The notes below the pieces were generated by a model, which was not told the DNA's origin, searched no databases, and saw only the letters and a program-made list of their open reading frames with translations. From Thermohalobaculum sediminis (GTDB lineage: Bacteria; Pseudomonadota; Alphaproteobacteria; Rhodobacterales; Rhodobacteraceae), in assembly GCF_023487995.1 (NCBI RefSeq), contig NZ_JAMFKN010000010.1, forward strand, positions 105,383-169,382: a DNA stretch of 64,000 bases. Reading direction: 5' to 3'. A program made the translations under genes and the position numbers. Shown here piece after piece: positions 1 through 12,401 of this stretch; the first letter of the stretch is position 1, and each line of letters begins with the position of its first letter.

Positions 1-518
1 GCAAGCTCGCCGCGGATCTCGTCGGTCAGGTTCGCGCTGCCGCCGCCGATCATGAAGGCGTCCAGGCTGATGCCCTGATCGGGATACTCGTAGCTCCAGA
101 ACCACTGGTTGCCGGTGGCCTTGATGGTGAGATCCGCCTCCGGCACGTCAAGCTGCTTGAACAGCAGCTTCAGCGAGGGCACGGCGATGACGAACAGGAT
201 GATGACCGGGATCGCCGTCCAGAACACCTCGAGCACCGCGTTGTGCGTGAAGCGCGCGGGCGTCGGGTTGGCCTTGGCGTTGTACTTCATAACCACGATC
301 ACCAGCAGCGCCAGCACGAAGATCGAGATCAGCGTGATGATCACCAGCAGCATGTTGTCGAGCCACACGAGATCATGCGCCACCGGCGTCACGGGCGCCT
401 GAAGGGCGATGCCGTTCGGATGCGGCTTGCCCGTCAACACGTCCTGCGCCTGCGCCAGCCCCGCGGTCGCTGCGATCAGCGCCGACATGGCGAACGTGGA
501 GATCCTTGCCATCTGCAT
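1..518 (-). CDS. coxB: Cytochrome c oxidase subunit II (5' part; runs off the window)
   Basis: Subunit II of aa3-type cytochrome oxidase takes electrons from cytochrome c through its CuA centre in the inner membrane. The visible 172 codons encode a signal peptide ending near AQAQD, the conserved stretch around HDLVWLDNML, and two hydrophobic helices (about residues 56-77 and 92-110) linked by NPTPARFTHN. The start of the soluble domain follows, with GNQWFWSYEYPD, a hallmark of the family. The CuA ligands lie beyond base 1 and cannot be checked. The first ATG is at 518; a second in-frame ATG at 512 is equally possible. The gene diverges from tldD across a 201 bp spacer that must hold both promoters. 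Confidence 0.95.
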   Translation of the reverse strand, partial: MQMARISTFAMSALIAATAGLAQAQDVLTGKPHPNGIALQAPVTPVAHDLVWLDNMLLVIITLISIFVLALLVIVVMKYNAKANPTPARFTHNAVLEVFWTAIPVIILFVIAVPSLKLLFKQLDVPEADLTIKATGNQWFWSYEYPDQGISLDAFMIGGGSANLTDEIRGEL

Positions 519-719
519 CGTGCCTTCCCCGTCGAAATGCCCAGTTTCCGGGGCGAGGCGCGGGGGGCGCCGGTTGCGTCGCGCAACTCCCCATGCCTTG
601 CCATCGTGCCTCTATCACCATATTGACCGGGAGAGGGCAAGCAGATGCTGCGCGGCAAGACGCCGCTTTTTGATCTCGGTCAAGGCCTGCCCCGCCGGTG
701 AACCCAGTCTGGAGCGCCC

Positions 720-2147
<1,428 letters not shown>

Positions 2148-2413
2148 CGGCGGCCCCCGGGTGGATGGCGTCGCAGCGTGGCTCGGGACGCCACTTGGGT
2201 CACGCCCGTGCTCTGCCCCGGACCGCATCAAAGCAGGGTTGCTGGCAGCGGCCTCGGCTGGAGGGGTCGGCGAGCCGGGACATCACGAAAATTCTATGAT
2301 GGAGTCCCACGAAATCAGCGCGCCGTGAAATGTGGTAACGAATGTAAACGTTCTCTTAGCCTCCAGGCCAATTCCGGGCCGTTCTTGCGCGTGTCCTTGA
2401 AACAATTTGCAGG

Positions 2414-2824
2414 ATGCAGAAGCCGGGACCGTGCATGGTTGCCATGAGGGCGATCATGACCGGCTTTTCCCCTTGGACCATCGTCTTGCTGACCAGCGCC
2501 ACGATTGCCACGGCCGCGCCGACGAGCCCCGCTCGCGCAGACGATCTCGATTGCAGCTTCTTCGAGGCACAGGCCGAGGGAAGGCTGCCGATAGATTTCG
2601 CGTTGCGGATGCGGGACGCCTGCCACGTGCTCAACGCCTACCAGCACTCGGTGACGGCCGAGAGCCTGCGCTACGCCTTCGGCGACGCCGCGGTGGCGCC
2701 CGAGCCCGCGGCCAACCGGTATCGCAGCCGGATGCTCGACACGCCTCAGGTGCTGCCTGAAATGGAGCGGTACTTCATCGCGCGCGATGTCGGGGTGTTC
2801 GCCCTCATCAGGGAAATCCCCTGA
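2414..2824 (+). CDS. Small secreted protein of unknown function
   Basis: I do not recognise the family. The product is 136 residues long. A hydrophobic segment (WTIVLLTSATIATAAP) ending in an AxA-like PARADD site near residue 42 indicates a cleaved signal peptide. The mature part of about 95 residues has two cysteines (DCSFF and DACHV), so one disulfide is possible in the periplasm. The start is uncertain: ATGs at 2414, 2435 and 2447 are in frame, and 2447 would give a more standard signal peptide. A 266 bp spacer separates it from tldD. GC content and codon use look like the neighbours. Confidence 0.6.
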   Translation: MQKPGPCMVAMRAIMTGFSPWTIVLLTSATIATAAPTSPARADDLDCSFFEAQAEGRLPIDFALRMRDACHVLNAYQHSVTAESLRYAFGDAAVAPEPAANRYRSRMLDTPQVLPEMERYFIARDVGVFALIREIP

Positions 2825-2913
2825 GCGGTGCGGCGCATGCGGCGGGGCCGCCGCAGCGCCATTCTGATCCAGATCAAGCATCCGCGCTCGCGGCTTGCTA
2901 TGCTGCGGTCCGA

Positions 2914-3765
2914 ATGACGGACACGGGCTACCGGGAGCAAGCCGTGCGCGACGACCATCTTCCCCCTGCCCCGCCACATCCCGTGGCGGCGGCTGACGCT
3001 CACCCCCCGCAGATGATCGCGCGGCTGGTCGAGGAGGTGGGCGTGCGCAAGGCCAATCTCGCGCCGGTGCCGATGGTCATGCTGGGCGGGCTCGCGGGCG
3101 TCTTCATCGCCTTCGGGGGGATGCTGGCGACGCTGGTGCTCACCGATCCGGTGCTGGGATATGGCCTCACGCGCTGGGTGGCGGGGATCGCCTTCTCGCT
3201 GGGCCTGATCCTCGTGGTGGTGGCGGGGGCGGAGCTGTTCACCGGCAACAACCTGATCGTCATGGCCTGGGCCGACCGGAAGGTGACGACGCTGCGCCTG
3301 CTGCGCGCCTGGGCCATCGTGTGGGCCGCGAACTTCGCGGGCTCGCTGGCCGCGGCGCTCGCGGTCTGGCTCTCTGGCGTCTACGGGACGGGTGAGGGCT
3401 CGGTCGCGGCGACCGCGATCCGCATCGCCGAGGCGAAGGCGGCCCTCGGGCCCGTCGAGGCGCTGGTGCGCGGCATCCTGTGCAACGCGCTGGTCTGCCT
3501 CGCCGTCTGGCTCGCAATGGCCTCGCACACGGTGACCGACCGAATCCTCGCGGTGATCTTCCCGGTCGCGGCCTTCGTGGCGCTGGGCTTCGAGCACTCG
3601 GTCGCCAACATGTACCTCATCCCGGCGGGCTGGCTGCATGGGGCCGCCGTCACGGCGGGCGGCTTCCTCGGCAACATGCTGTGGGTCACGCTGGGCAACG
3701 TGATCGGCGGCGGCGTCCTGGTCGCGGGCGTCTACTGGGCGGTCTACCTGCGCCCGGCGCGCTGA
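2914..3765 (+). CDS. Formate/nitrite transporter (FNT) family channel
   Basis: FNT proteins are pentameric inner-membrane channels for small monovalent anions such as formate, nitrite or hydrosulfide. The 283-residue product has a soluble N-terminal tail of about 50 residues, then six hydrophobic segments starting at VPMVMLGGLAGVFIAFGGM. Family motifs are visible: GAELFTGNN after the second helix, GILCNALVCLAVWLA in the middle, and FEHSVANMYLIPAG, which carries the central-pore region. No formate dehydrogenase, nitrite reductase or sulfite reductase gene lies nearby, so the substrate cannot be assigned. The gene is 4 bp from the convergent stop of pheA. Confidence 0.88.
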   Translation: MTDTGYREQAVRDDHLPPAPPHPVAAADAHPPQMIARLVEEVGVRKANLAPVPMVMLGGLAGVFIAFGGMLATLVLTDPVLGYGLTRWVAGIAFSLGLILVVVAGAELFTGNNLIVMAWADRKVTTLRLLRAWAIVWAANFAGSLAAALAVWLSGVYGTGEGSVAATAIRIAEAKAALGPVEALVRGILCNALVCLAVWLAMASHTVTDRILAVIFPVAAFVALGFEHSVANMYLIPAGWLHGAAVTAGGFLGNMLWVTLGNVIGGGVLVAGVYWAVYLRPAR

Positions 3766-3769
3766 GCGG

Positions 3770-4627
3770 TCAGGCCACCTGCGTGCGTCGGAACGGCGAG
3801 GCCGGATAGACGCCGAGGATCTTCACGCGCTTGGTGAAAAAATCGAGCTCCTCCATCGCCAACCGGACCGACCTGTGCTCGGGGTGGCCCTCGATGTCGG
3901 CATAGAACTGGGTCGCGGTGAACGAGCCGCCGACCATGTAGCTTTCCAGCTTGATCATGTTGACGCCGTTCGTCGCGAACCCGCCCATCGCCTTGTAGAG
4001 AGCGGCCGGCACGTTCCTGACCTCGAACACGAACGAGGTGATCGCGTCGCCGCCCAGCGGGTCGGCCTCGATCTTCTGGCGCGACATGACCAGGAATCGC
4101 GTCGTGTTGTGCTTGGCGTCCTCGATGTCCTCGGCCAGCACCTCGAGCCCGTAGACTTCGCCCGCCAGCCGCGAGGCGATCGCGGCACGCCCCGGGTGGT
4201 CGTCCTCGGCCACCTGCTTCGCGCTGCCCGCGGTGTCGCCACCGGTCACCGCCCTGATCCCGTGCTCCTTGAGGAACATGCGGCACTGGCCCAGCGCGAC
4301 GGTGTGGCTCTGCGCCTCGCGCACGTCCTCGAGCTTCATGCCCTGCCTGCCCAGCAGTTGCAGCCGGATCGGCACGAAATGCTCGCCGATGATGTAGAGC
4401 CCCGACTCGGGCAGCAGGTGATGCAGGTCGGCGACCCGCCCGTAGAGCGAGTTCTCCACCGGCATCATCGCCAGCCGGGCCGCGCCGCCCCTTACGGCCG
4501 CGATCGCGTCCTCGAAAGTGGCGCAGGGCAAGGGCTCCATCGCCGGATAGACCTCGCGGCAGGCCTGGTGCGAGAAGGCGCCGATCTCGCCCTGGAAGGC
4601 GATTCTGCCCGTCAGCTCCGTGTTCAT
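3770..4627 (-). CDS. pheA: Prephenate dehydratase
   Basis: It converts prephenate to phenylpyruvate in phenylalanine biosynthesis. This is the monofunctional form (285 aa), without a chorismate mutase domain. The periplasmic-binding-like catalytic domain opens with RIAFQGEIGAFSHQAC and holds the catalytic NTTRFLVM near residue 180. A C-terminal ACT domain follows (SFVFEVRNVPAALYKAM, then the SYMVGGSFTATQFYADIEGH region), which normally binds phenylalanine for feedback inhibition. I chose the ATG at 4627 because a GGGAGGGGTGGG ribosome site precedes it; upstream in-frame codons look non-coding. It is divergent from the cytochrome c gene. Confidence 0.95.
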   Translation of the reverse strand: MNTELTGRIAFQGEIGAFSHQACREVYPAMEPLPCATFEDAIAAVRGGAARLAMMPVENSLYGRVADLHHLLPESGLYIIGEHFVPIRLQLLGRQGMKLEDVREAQSHTVALGQCRMFLKEHGIRAVTGGDTAGSAKQVAEDDHPGRAAIASRLAGEVYGLEVLAEDIEDAKHNTTRFLVMSRQKIEADPLGGDAITSFVFEVRNVPAALYKAMGGFATNGVNMIKLESYMVGGSFTATQFYADIEGHPEHRSVRLAMEELDFFTKRVKILGVYPASPFRRTQVA

Positions 4628-4787
4628 CCCACCCCTCCCGCGCCATGCCCGGCGCGTCCACCACCCGAAAAACCTCTCCTCAGGCGTTTGGTCGCGGCTT
4701 ATACGGCTTGGCAAGCCCTTGGGGAAGGCGCTATTCAGCCCCGCAAACGGCTATGCCCTGCGACGGGCGATGGAGGATGTGAGACCC

Positions 4788-5855
4788 ATGGATTCAGGCG
4801 AGTTCAACAAGATCGCTGGCGCCGTGCTCGGCGCGTTCCTGCTCTTCCTGCTGCTGGGCTTCTTCTCCGAGCAGATCTACGGCGTCGGGCATGACGAGGT
4901 GCTTGCCTACGCCGTCGAGATCGAGGGCGCCGAGACCGCCGGGGCCGAAACCGAGACCGTCGACCTCGCGGCTCTGGTGGCCTCGGCCGACGCGGCGGCG
5001 GGCGAGAAGCTGTTCAAGCAGTGCAGCGCCTGCCACAAGATGGAGGAAGGCGCGAACGCCGTCGGCCCCTATCTCTGGGGCGTCGTCGGCCGCGACATCG
5101 CGGCGGCGTCGGGCTTCAGCTACTCCGAGGCGCTGAGCTCCAAGGACGGCGTCTGGGACCTCGAGCACCTCAGCGCCTTCCTCGAGAACCCCAAGGGCTA
5201 CGCGCCGGGCACCAAGATGGCCTATGGCGGCATGAAGAAGCCGCAGGACCGGGTGAACCTGATCGCCTGGCTCAACGAGGCCGACGGCTCGCCGATCGAG
5301 CTCGCCGCCGCGCCCGCTGAGACCGCGACCGATGCCGCCGAAGCGGCTGGCGCCGCGGCAGAGACCGCCGGTGAGCAAGCGGCGACCGCGGCCGAAACCG
5401 CGACCGAAGCCGTGAGCGAGGCGGCTGGCGCCGCCGCCGGAGCGGTGGTCGAGGCCGCGGGCGAGGCGGCCGAGGCCGTGCAGGGCGCGGCCGAAACCGC
5501 CGTGGCCGCCGCGACCGGCGCTTTCGCCGACGCCTCGGCCGAGGACGGCGCCAAGGTCTTCAACAAGTGCAAGGCCTGCCACACGCTCGAGCAGGGCAAG
5601 AACCGCGTGGGCCCCTATCTCTGGGGCGTCGTCGGCCGCCCGGTGGCCAGCGCCGAGGGCTTCTCCTACTCCGACGCGCTCAAGGGCGTGGGCGGTGAAT
5701 GGACCGCCGCACAGCTCGACGCCTTCCTCGCCGACCCGAAGGGCTTCGCGCCGGGCAACAAGATGTCCTTCGCGGGCGTCAAGGATGCCGAGGACCGCGC
5801 CGACCTGATCGTCTACCTCAACGAGGCCGACGGCAGCCCCGCGCCGCTGGAATAA
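4788..5855 (+). CDS. Membrane-anchored cytochrome c with two c552-type heme domains
   Basis: The 355-residue protein begins with an uncleaved hydrophobic anchor (AGAVLGAFLLFLLLGFF, residues about 11-27). Two homologous class I cytochrome c domains follow. Domain 1 has CSACH (Cys79, Cys82, His83) and a Met ligand in GTKMAYGG; domain 2 has CKACH from residue 261 and GNKMSFAG. Both share the phrase VGPYLWGVVGR. They are separated by a linker of about 75 residues made almost only of Ala, Glu, Thr, Gly and Val, likely helical. Single-domain relatives (cytochrome c552, CycM, cytochrome c-y) carry electrons from bc1 to oxidases while tethered to the membrane. The ATG at 4788 has GGAGG upstream; ATG 4770 is an alternative. 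Confidence 0.92.
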   Translation: MDSGEFNKIAGAVLGAFLLFLLLGFFSEQIYGVGHDEVLAYAVEIEGAETAGAETETVDLAALVASADAAAGEKLFKQCSACHKMEEGANAVGPYLWGVVGRDIAAASGFSYSEALSSKDGVWDLEHLSAFLENPKGYAPGTKMAYGGMKKPQDRVNLIAWLNEADGSPIELAAAPAETATDAAEAAGAAAETAGEQAATAAETATEAVSEAAGAAAGAVVEAAGEAAEAVQGAAETAVAAATGAFADASAEDGAKVFNKCKACHTLEQGKNRVGPYLWGVVGRPVASAEGFSYSDALKGVGGEWTAAQLDAFLADPKGFAPGNKMSFAGVKDAEDRADLIVYLNEADGSPAPLE

Positions 5856-5879
5856 CTCCGCTCCCGAGGCACTTCCGGA

Positions 5880-5919
5880 CCGCGCCGCAACGAACATTGC
5901 GGCGCGGTTTCATATTTTT
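5880..5919 (+). terminator. Rho-independent terminator after cytochrome c gene
   Basis: A perfect 11 bp stem (CCGCGCCGCAA at 5880-5890 with TTGCGGCGCGG at 5897-5907, loop CGAACA) is followed by TTTCATATTTTT. It starts 25 bp after the stop codon of the two-domain cytochrome gene. Confidence 0.85.
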
Positions 5920-6002
5920 AATCCGCCGCGACGGGCGCCTCAGCTTGAAACCCCCCCGCCTTCGCCCTAACCGTAAGGGCGGGCGAACGACATGGGGTCA
6001 GC

Positions 6003-7871
6003 ATGCGCTGGACACGGCGGAAGTTCGGACAGATCGGCCTTGGCATGGCGGCGGCGAGCCTCATGCCGCGCCTTGCGGCGGCGCAGGCGGCCGACGGCAT
6101 CATCCGCGCCCATGGCGTGTCTGCCTTCGGCGACCTCAAGTATCCCGAGGGCTTTGCCCATTACGACTACGTGAACCCCGCGGCGCCCAAGGGTGGCACC
6201 TTCTCGACCGGCGGCGGGCCCGGCACGTTCGACAGCCTCAACCCCTTCATCCTCAAGGGCAACCCGGCGACGCTGACCGGCCTCACCTTCGACTCGCTGA
6301 TGGACAGCGCGGCGGACGAGCCGGATTCGATGTACGGCCTCGTCGCCCGGTCGATCGAATACCCCGAGGACCGGATGTGGGCCGCCTTCGAACTGCGCCC
6401 GGAGGCCACCTTCGCTGACGGCAGTCCCGTCACCGCCGAGGACGTGGCGCTCTCCTTCAACATACGGCGAGAGAAGGGCCACCCCTCGTTCCGCCTGCAA
6501 TACGCGGCCGTCACGGGCGTGACCGTCGAGGGGCCGCACCGCGTGCGCTTCGACTTCGACCCGAACGCCGCGCGGCGCGACCTGCCGATGGCCGTCGCTG
6601 GCCTGCCGGTGATGTCGGCGAAGTGGTGGGAGGGGCGCGACTTCGCCGCATCGAGCCTCACGCCCATCCTCGGCTCGGGCCCCTACCGAGTCGAGAGCGC
6701 CGACCCCGGCCGCGTCATCACCTATGCCCTGCGCGACGATTACTGGGGCAAGGACCTGCCGGTGAACCGCGGCCGCTGGAACTACCAGCGCATCAGCTTC
6801 GAGTACTACCGCGACCGCTCGGCCAGCTTCGAGGCGTTCAAGGCCGGGAAGTTCCTGTTCAACGAGGAATTCTGGTCCAAGCAATGGGCCACGGGCTACG
6901 ATTTCCCGGCGCTCGCGCGCGGCGACGTGGTGCGCGAGACCCTGCCCGACAACCGTCCCTCGGGCACGCAGGGCTACTGGTTCAACCTGCGCCGAGCGAA
7001 GTTCGCCGACCCCCGCGTGCGCAAGGCCATCGCGATCTGCTTCGACTTCGAGTGGTCGAACAAGACGCTGTTCTACGATCTCTACACCCGCACCGACAGC
7101 TTCTTCGAGGGCGGCCCGATGGAGGCGTCGGGCCTGCCCACCCCAGGCGAGACCGCGCTGCTCGAGCGCCTCGCCGCCGAGCTGCCGCCCGACCTGCCCG
7201 AGGACGTCTTCGGCCCCGCCTACGTCCCGCCCGTCACCGACGGCTCGGGCCGTAACCGGCGCGCCTTGCGCGAGGCGGCCGAGCTTCTGGACGCCGCCGG
7301 CTGGACCATCGTGGACGGCAAGCGGCGCAACGCCGCGGGCGAGCTTCTGGAGATCGAGTTCCTCGACGCCTCATCGGCCTTCGAGCGGATCACCGTGCCC
7401 TATATCCGCAATCTCGAGCGTATCGGCATCGCGGCGACGAACCGGGTGATCGACCCCGCACAGTATCGCCAGCGTATGGACGATTTCGACTTCGACATCA
7501 CCACCGACCGCAAGGTGATGTCGCTGACGCCCGGTGTCGAGCTGCGGGACTACTTCCATTCCTCGAGCGCGAATTCGCCAGGCTCGGACAACACCGCGGG
7601 CGTGGCCAACCCCGCCGTCGACCGCCTGATCGACATCGTCGAGCGCGCCGAGGATCGCGACACCCTCACCGACGCCGTGCGCGCGCTCGACCGGCTGCTG
7701 AGGGCGATGCACATCTGGGTGCCGCAGTGGTCCAAGGCCTCGCACCACATCGCCTACTGGGACATCTACGACCGGCCCGAGGTGAAGCCCGACTTCAGCC
7801 TGGGCAATTTCGACCTTTGGTGGGTCGATCCAGCGAAGTTCGCCCGCCTCAAAGACCGGATCGGGGGCTGA
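6003..7871 (+). CDS. yejA: Peptide ABC transporter substrate-binding protein, YejA type
   Basis: This is the periplasmic binding protein of a YejABEF importer, the system that takes up oligopeptides and microcin C in E. coli. The 622-residue product begins [20 protein letters not shown], a signal peptide with a twin-arginine motif, so Tat export is plausible. The SBP_bac_5 fold is evident from [13 protein letters not shown], the [16 protein letters not shown] block near residue 140, and LGSGPYRVE. YejA-specific length and the ending [17 protein letters not shown] support the assignment. It is the first gene of a four-gene plus-strand operon and is followed after 7 bp by yejB. Confidence 0.92.
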   Translation: MRWTRRKFGQIGLGMAAASLMPRLAAAQAADGIIRAHGVSAFGDLKYPEGFAHYDYVNPAAPKGGTFSTGGGPGTFDSLNPFILKGNPATLTGLTFDSLMDSAADEPDSMYGLVARSIEYPEDRMWAAFELRPEATFADGSPVTAEDVALSFNIRREKGHPSFRLQYAAVTGVTVEGPHRVRFDFDPNAARRDLPMAVAGLPVMSAKWWEGRDFAASSLTPILGSGPYRVESADPGRVITYALRDDYWGKDLPVNRGRWNYQRISFEYYRDRSASFEAFKAGKFLFNEEFWSKQWATGYDFPALARGDVVRETLPDNRPSGTQGYWFNLRRAKFADPRVRKAIAICFDFEWSNKTLFYDLYTRTDSFFEGGPMEASGLPTPGETALLERLAAELPPDLPEDVFGPAYVPPVTDGSGRNRRALREAAELLDAAGWTIVDGKRRNAAGELLEIEFLDASSAFERITVPYIRNLERIGIAATNRVIDPAQYRQRMDDFDFDITTDRKVMSLTPGVELRDYFHSSSANSPGSDNTAGVANPAVDRLIDIVERAEDRDTLTDAVRALDRLLRAMHIWVPQWSKASHHIAYWDIYDRPEVKPDFSLGNFDLWWVDPAKFARLKDRIGG

Positions 7872-7878
7872 GGCCCGC

Positions 7879-8985
7879 ATGGGAGCCTACATCCTTCGCC
7901 GCCTGCTGCTGATCATCCCCACGCTGCTGGGGATCATGGCGTTGAATTTCCTGATCATCCAGTTCACGCCGGGCGGGCCGGTCGAGCAGATCCTCGTCCA
8001 GATCGACGAGGGCGCCCATGGCGGCGGCGCGACCGAGCGCTTCACCGGCGGCGGCGAGGGGACGGGCGGCAGCACGGGCACCGCGGCCGGCGCAGGCGAA
8101 AGCAGCTATCGCGGTGCTCAGGGCCTCGACCCGGACTTCATCAAGGAACTCGAGCGCCAGTTCGGCCTCGACAAGCCGCCGCTCGAACGATTCGGCATCA
8201 TGGTCTGGAACTACCTGCGCTTCGACTTCGGCGAGAGCTTCTACCGATCGGTCTCGGTCATCGACCTGATCCTCGAGAAGATGCCGGTCTCGATCTCGCT
8301 GGGACTGTGGACCACGCTGATCTCGTATCTGGTGTCGATCCCGCTCGGCATCGCCAAGGCGGTGCGCGACGGCTCGCGCTTCGACGCGGTGACCTCGGGC
8401 GTGATCATCGCGGCCTACGCGATCCCCGGGTTCCTGTTCGCGGTGATCCTGCTGGTGTTCTTCGCCGGCGGCTCCTACGTGCAGTGGTTCCCGCTGAGGG
8501 GCCTCACGTCCGAGAACTGGGAGAGCCTCAGCCTGTGGGGCAAGCTGGTCGATTACCTGTGGCACATCGTGCTGCCGGTGAGCGCCATGATGATCTCGGG
8601 CTTTGCGACGCTGACGCTGCTCACCAAGAACTCGTTCCTCGACGAGATCCGCAAGCAATACGTGATGACCGCCCGCGCCAAGGGCCTTTCCGAGCGCGGC
8701 GTGCTCTACGGCCATGTCTTCCGCAACGCCATGCTGATCGTGATCGCGGGCTTTCCGGGCGCGTTCGTGTCGATCTTCTTCACCGGCGCGCTGTTCGTCG
8801 AGACGGTGTTCTCGCTCGACGGTCTGGGTTTGCTGGGCTTCGAGTCGGTGGTCAACCGCGACTATCCGGTGGTGCTGGGCACGCTCTACCTGTTCGGGCT
8901 GATGGGGCTGGTGGTGAAGCTGATCTCGGACCTCACCTATGTCTGGATCGACCCGCGCATCGACTTCGAGCGGCGGGAGGGCTGA
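7879..8985 (+). CDS. yejB: Peptide ABC transporter permease YejB
   Basis: One of two inner-membrane permeases of the YejABEF importer. The 368-residue protein starts [20 protein letters not shown], the usual first helix of DppB/YejB permeases. A Gly/Thr-rich periplasmic insert follows at about residues 55-75; a similar insert occurs in many YejB proteins. The binding-protein-dependent transport domain occupies residues 130-360, with the EAA-like loop [24 protein letters not shown], here [13 protein letters not shown]. It lies 7 bp after yejA, and only one base separates its stop from the yejE start, so the genes are co-transcribed. Confidence 0.93.
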   Translation: MGAYILRRLLLIIPTLLGIMALNFLIIQFTPGGPVEQILVQIDEGAHGGGATERFTGGGEGTGGSTGTAAGAGESSYRGAQGLDPDFIKELERQFGLDKPPLERFGIMVWNYLRFDFGESFYRSVSVIDLILEKMPVSISLGLWTTLISYLVSIPLGIAKAVRDGSRFDAVTSGVIIAAYAIPGFLFAVILLVFFAGGSYVQWFPLRGLTSENWESLSLWGKLVDYLWHIVLPVSAMMISGFATLTLLTKNSFLDEIRKQYVMTARAKGLSERGVLYGHVFRNAMLIVIAGFPGAFVSIFFTGALFVETVFSLDGLGLLGFESVVNRDYPVVLGTLYLFGLMGLVVKLISDLTYVWIDPRIDFERREG

Positions 8986-8986
8986 G

Positions 8987-10126
8987 ATGGAGGCCCCTGC
9001 CCCCGCTATCCCCGCCCCTGCGCGCGGCCTGTTCACGCTCTCGCCGCTCAACCGGCGCCGCGTGCGGAACTTCCGCGCGAACCGCCGGGCGCTGTGGAGC
9101 CTGCGCCTGTTCGGCGTGCTGTTCCTGCTCAGCCTCTGCGCCGAGCTGATCGCCAACGACCGGCCGATCCTGATCCGCTTCCAGGGCGCGCTTCTGTCGC
9201 CGCTGATGACCGACTACCCCGAAACCTTCTTCGGCGGCGATTTCGAGACCGCGGCCGTCTATTCCGACCCCGTGGTGCAATGCCTGATCCGCACGGGCGG
9301 CAACATCGAGGGCTGCCTCGATCAGGCCGATGGCCTCGGCCCCGCGCCGGTGGCCGAGGGGCAGGCGAAAGGCTGGATCCTCTGGCCGCTCATCCCGTTC
9401 AGCTATTCGACCGTGGATTACGAGGTCGCCACCGCCCCATCGTCCCCCGACGCCCGCCACTGGCTTGGCACCGACGACCAGGCCCGCGACGTGCTCGCGC
9501 GCGTGATCTACGGCTTTCGGCTCTCGGTCCTGTTCGGCTTCGGAGTCACCGCGCTTTCGGCCATGATCGGAGTCCTGGCAGGGGCGGCGCAGGGGTTCTT
9601 CGGCGGCTGGGTCGACCTGACCTTCCAGCGGGTCGAGGAGGTCTGGTCGTCGATGAACACGCTCTACGTGATCCTGATCATCTCGTCCGTGCTGGCGCCG
9701 AACCTGTGGGTGATGTTCTTCATCTTCGTGGCCTTCGGCTGGACCGCCATCATCGGCGTCGTGCGGGCCGAGTTCCTGCGCGCCCGCAACTTCGAATACG
9801 TGCAGGCGGCGCGCGCGCTGGGCGTGGGCGACTGGCGCATCATGGTGCGCCACCTGCTGCCGAACGCGATGGTGGCGACGCTGACGCTGCTGCCCTTCAT
9901 GCTGACGGCTTCGATTGGGCTGCTCGCGGGGCTAGACTTCCTCGGCTTCGGGCTGGGACAGGGCTATCCCTCGCTGGGCGAGCTGGCGTTGCAGGGCAAG
10001 AAATACCTGCAGGACCCACATCTTGCGATCACCGCCTTCCTGACCTTCGCGATCATGCTGTCGCTGATGGTCTTCGTGTTCGAGGGCGTGCGCGACGCCT
10101 TCGACCCCCGCAAGACCTTCCGGTGA
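8987..10126 (+). CDS. yejE: Peptide ABC transporter permease YejE
   Basis: Second permease of the YejABEF importer (379 aa). It has the long N-terminal region typical of YejE: LSPLNRRRVRNFRANRRA, one transmembrane helix, then a periplasmic domain with FPGxx-like and WPLIPFSYSTVDYE segments. The permease domain carries HWLGTDDQARDVLARVIYG and the EAA loop YVQAARALGVGDWRIMVRH. The ATG at 8987 was chosen because GGGAGGG lies 6 bp upstream and the next in-frame upstream start would overlap yejB heavily. It ends 7 bp before yejF. Confidence 0.93.
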   Translation: MEAPAPAIPAPARGLFTLSPLNRRRVRNFRANRRALWSLRLFGVLFLLSLCAELIANDRPILIRFQGALLSPLMTDYPETFFGGDFETAAVYSDPVVQCLIRTGGNIEGCLDQADGLGPAPVAEGQAKGWILWPLIPFSYSTVDYEVATAPSSPDARHWLGTDDQARDVLARVIYGFRLSVLFGFGVTALSAMIGVLAGAAQGFFGGWVDLTFQRVEEVWSSMNTLYVILIISSVLAPNLWVMFFIFVAFGWTAIIGVVRAEFLRARNFEYVQAARALGVGDWRIMVRHLLPNAMVATLTLLPFMLTASIGLLAGLDFLGFGLGQGYPSLGELALQGKKYLQDPHLAITAFLTFAIMLSLMVFVFEGVRDAFDPRKTFR

Positions 10127-10133
10127 GGGCGCG

Positions 10134-11753
<1,620 letters not shown>

Positions 11754-11818
11754 CGGCCGGGCTTGACGTTCGCCGTCTGTTCCCGCCATCCTCGCCTTGT
11801 TCGGATGGAGGGAAGGCG

Positions 11819-12256
11819 ATGCGCGCTAGCCCAATGACGCCCGAGGCCCCCGGGATCGCCCTTGCCCGCGGTGTCACGCGGATGCTCGCCCAGCGCGGCC
11901 TCGCCGCCATCGTCGAGTTTCCCACGACCGACGGGCGGCGCATGGACCTCTGCGCTCTGGGACCGAAGGGCGAGATCTGGTGCGTCGAGGTGAAATCGTC
12001 CCGCGCCGACTTCATGTCGGACGCGAAGTGGATCGACTATCTGCCATGGTGCGATCGCTTCTTCTTTGCGGTTCCCGAAAGCTTCCCGGCCGAGATCCTG
12101 CCGCCCGACCACGGCCTCATCCTGGCCGACCAATGGGGCGCCGAGGTGATCCGCATGGCCCCGCACGACCCCGTCGCGGCCGCCCGCCGGAAGGCCGTGA
12201 CACTGCGCTTCGCCCGCATGGCGGCCGAGCGGCTCGTGCGGCTGACCGACCGGTAG
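11819..12256 (+). CDS. mmcB: MmcB family DNA repair protein
   Basis: The 145-residue product matches MmcB, a family first described in Caulobacter in connection with mutagenesis and repair of mitomycin C damage. It is predicted to have a restriction-endonuclease-like fold. Visible features are RRMDLCALGPKGEIWCVEVKSSRADF, with the Asp and ExK pattern (here CVEVKSSRADF) expected of PD-(D/E)xK nucleases, and the conserved WIDYLPWCDRFFFAVPESFP, written here as WCDRFFFAVPE. The ATG at 11819 follows GGAGGGAAGGCG. It stands alone, convergent with the SHMT-like gene. No LexA box is evident upstream. Confidence 0.85.
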   Translation: MRASPMTPEAPGIALARGVTRMLAQRGLAAIVEFPTTDGRRMDLCALGPKGEIWCVEVKSSRADFMSDAKWIDYLPWCDRFFFAVPESFPAEILPPDHGLILADQWGAEVIRMAPHDPVAAARRKAVTLRFARMAAERLVRLTDR

Positions 12257-12279
12257 GAGCGCCGCTCCAGACACGCAGC

Positions 12280-12381
12280 CCCGGGCATTCCCGGGACCTT
12301 GGCACGTCGCGTTGCCCCGGGCTCGACCCGGGGCCTCCTTGGGGTCATCCCCGTCCCGCAAGGTCCCGGCTCGGGGCCGGG
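12280..12381. repeat. Cluster of GC-rich intergenic palindromes
   Basis: Three inverted repeats sit in the 145 bp convergent gap between mmcB and the SHMT-like gene. They are CCCGGG-CATT-CCCGGG (12280-12295), CCCCGGG-CTCGA-CCCGGGG (12315-12333) and CCCGGC-TCGGG-GCCGGG (12365-12381). The middle unit resembles the dispersed CCCCGG...CCGGGG intergenic palindromes common in alphaproteobacteria. They could act as bidirectional transcript ends, but there are no T-tracts. Confidence 0.6.
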
Positions 12382-12401
12382 TTGACGATCCGACCTGCCG
12401 G

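Noticed and set aside
12280..12381. CRISPR-like array
   Set aside because: The palindromes are short, unequal and irregularly spaced, and no cas gene is present; no CRISPR array was seen anywhere in the window.
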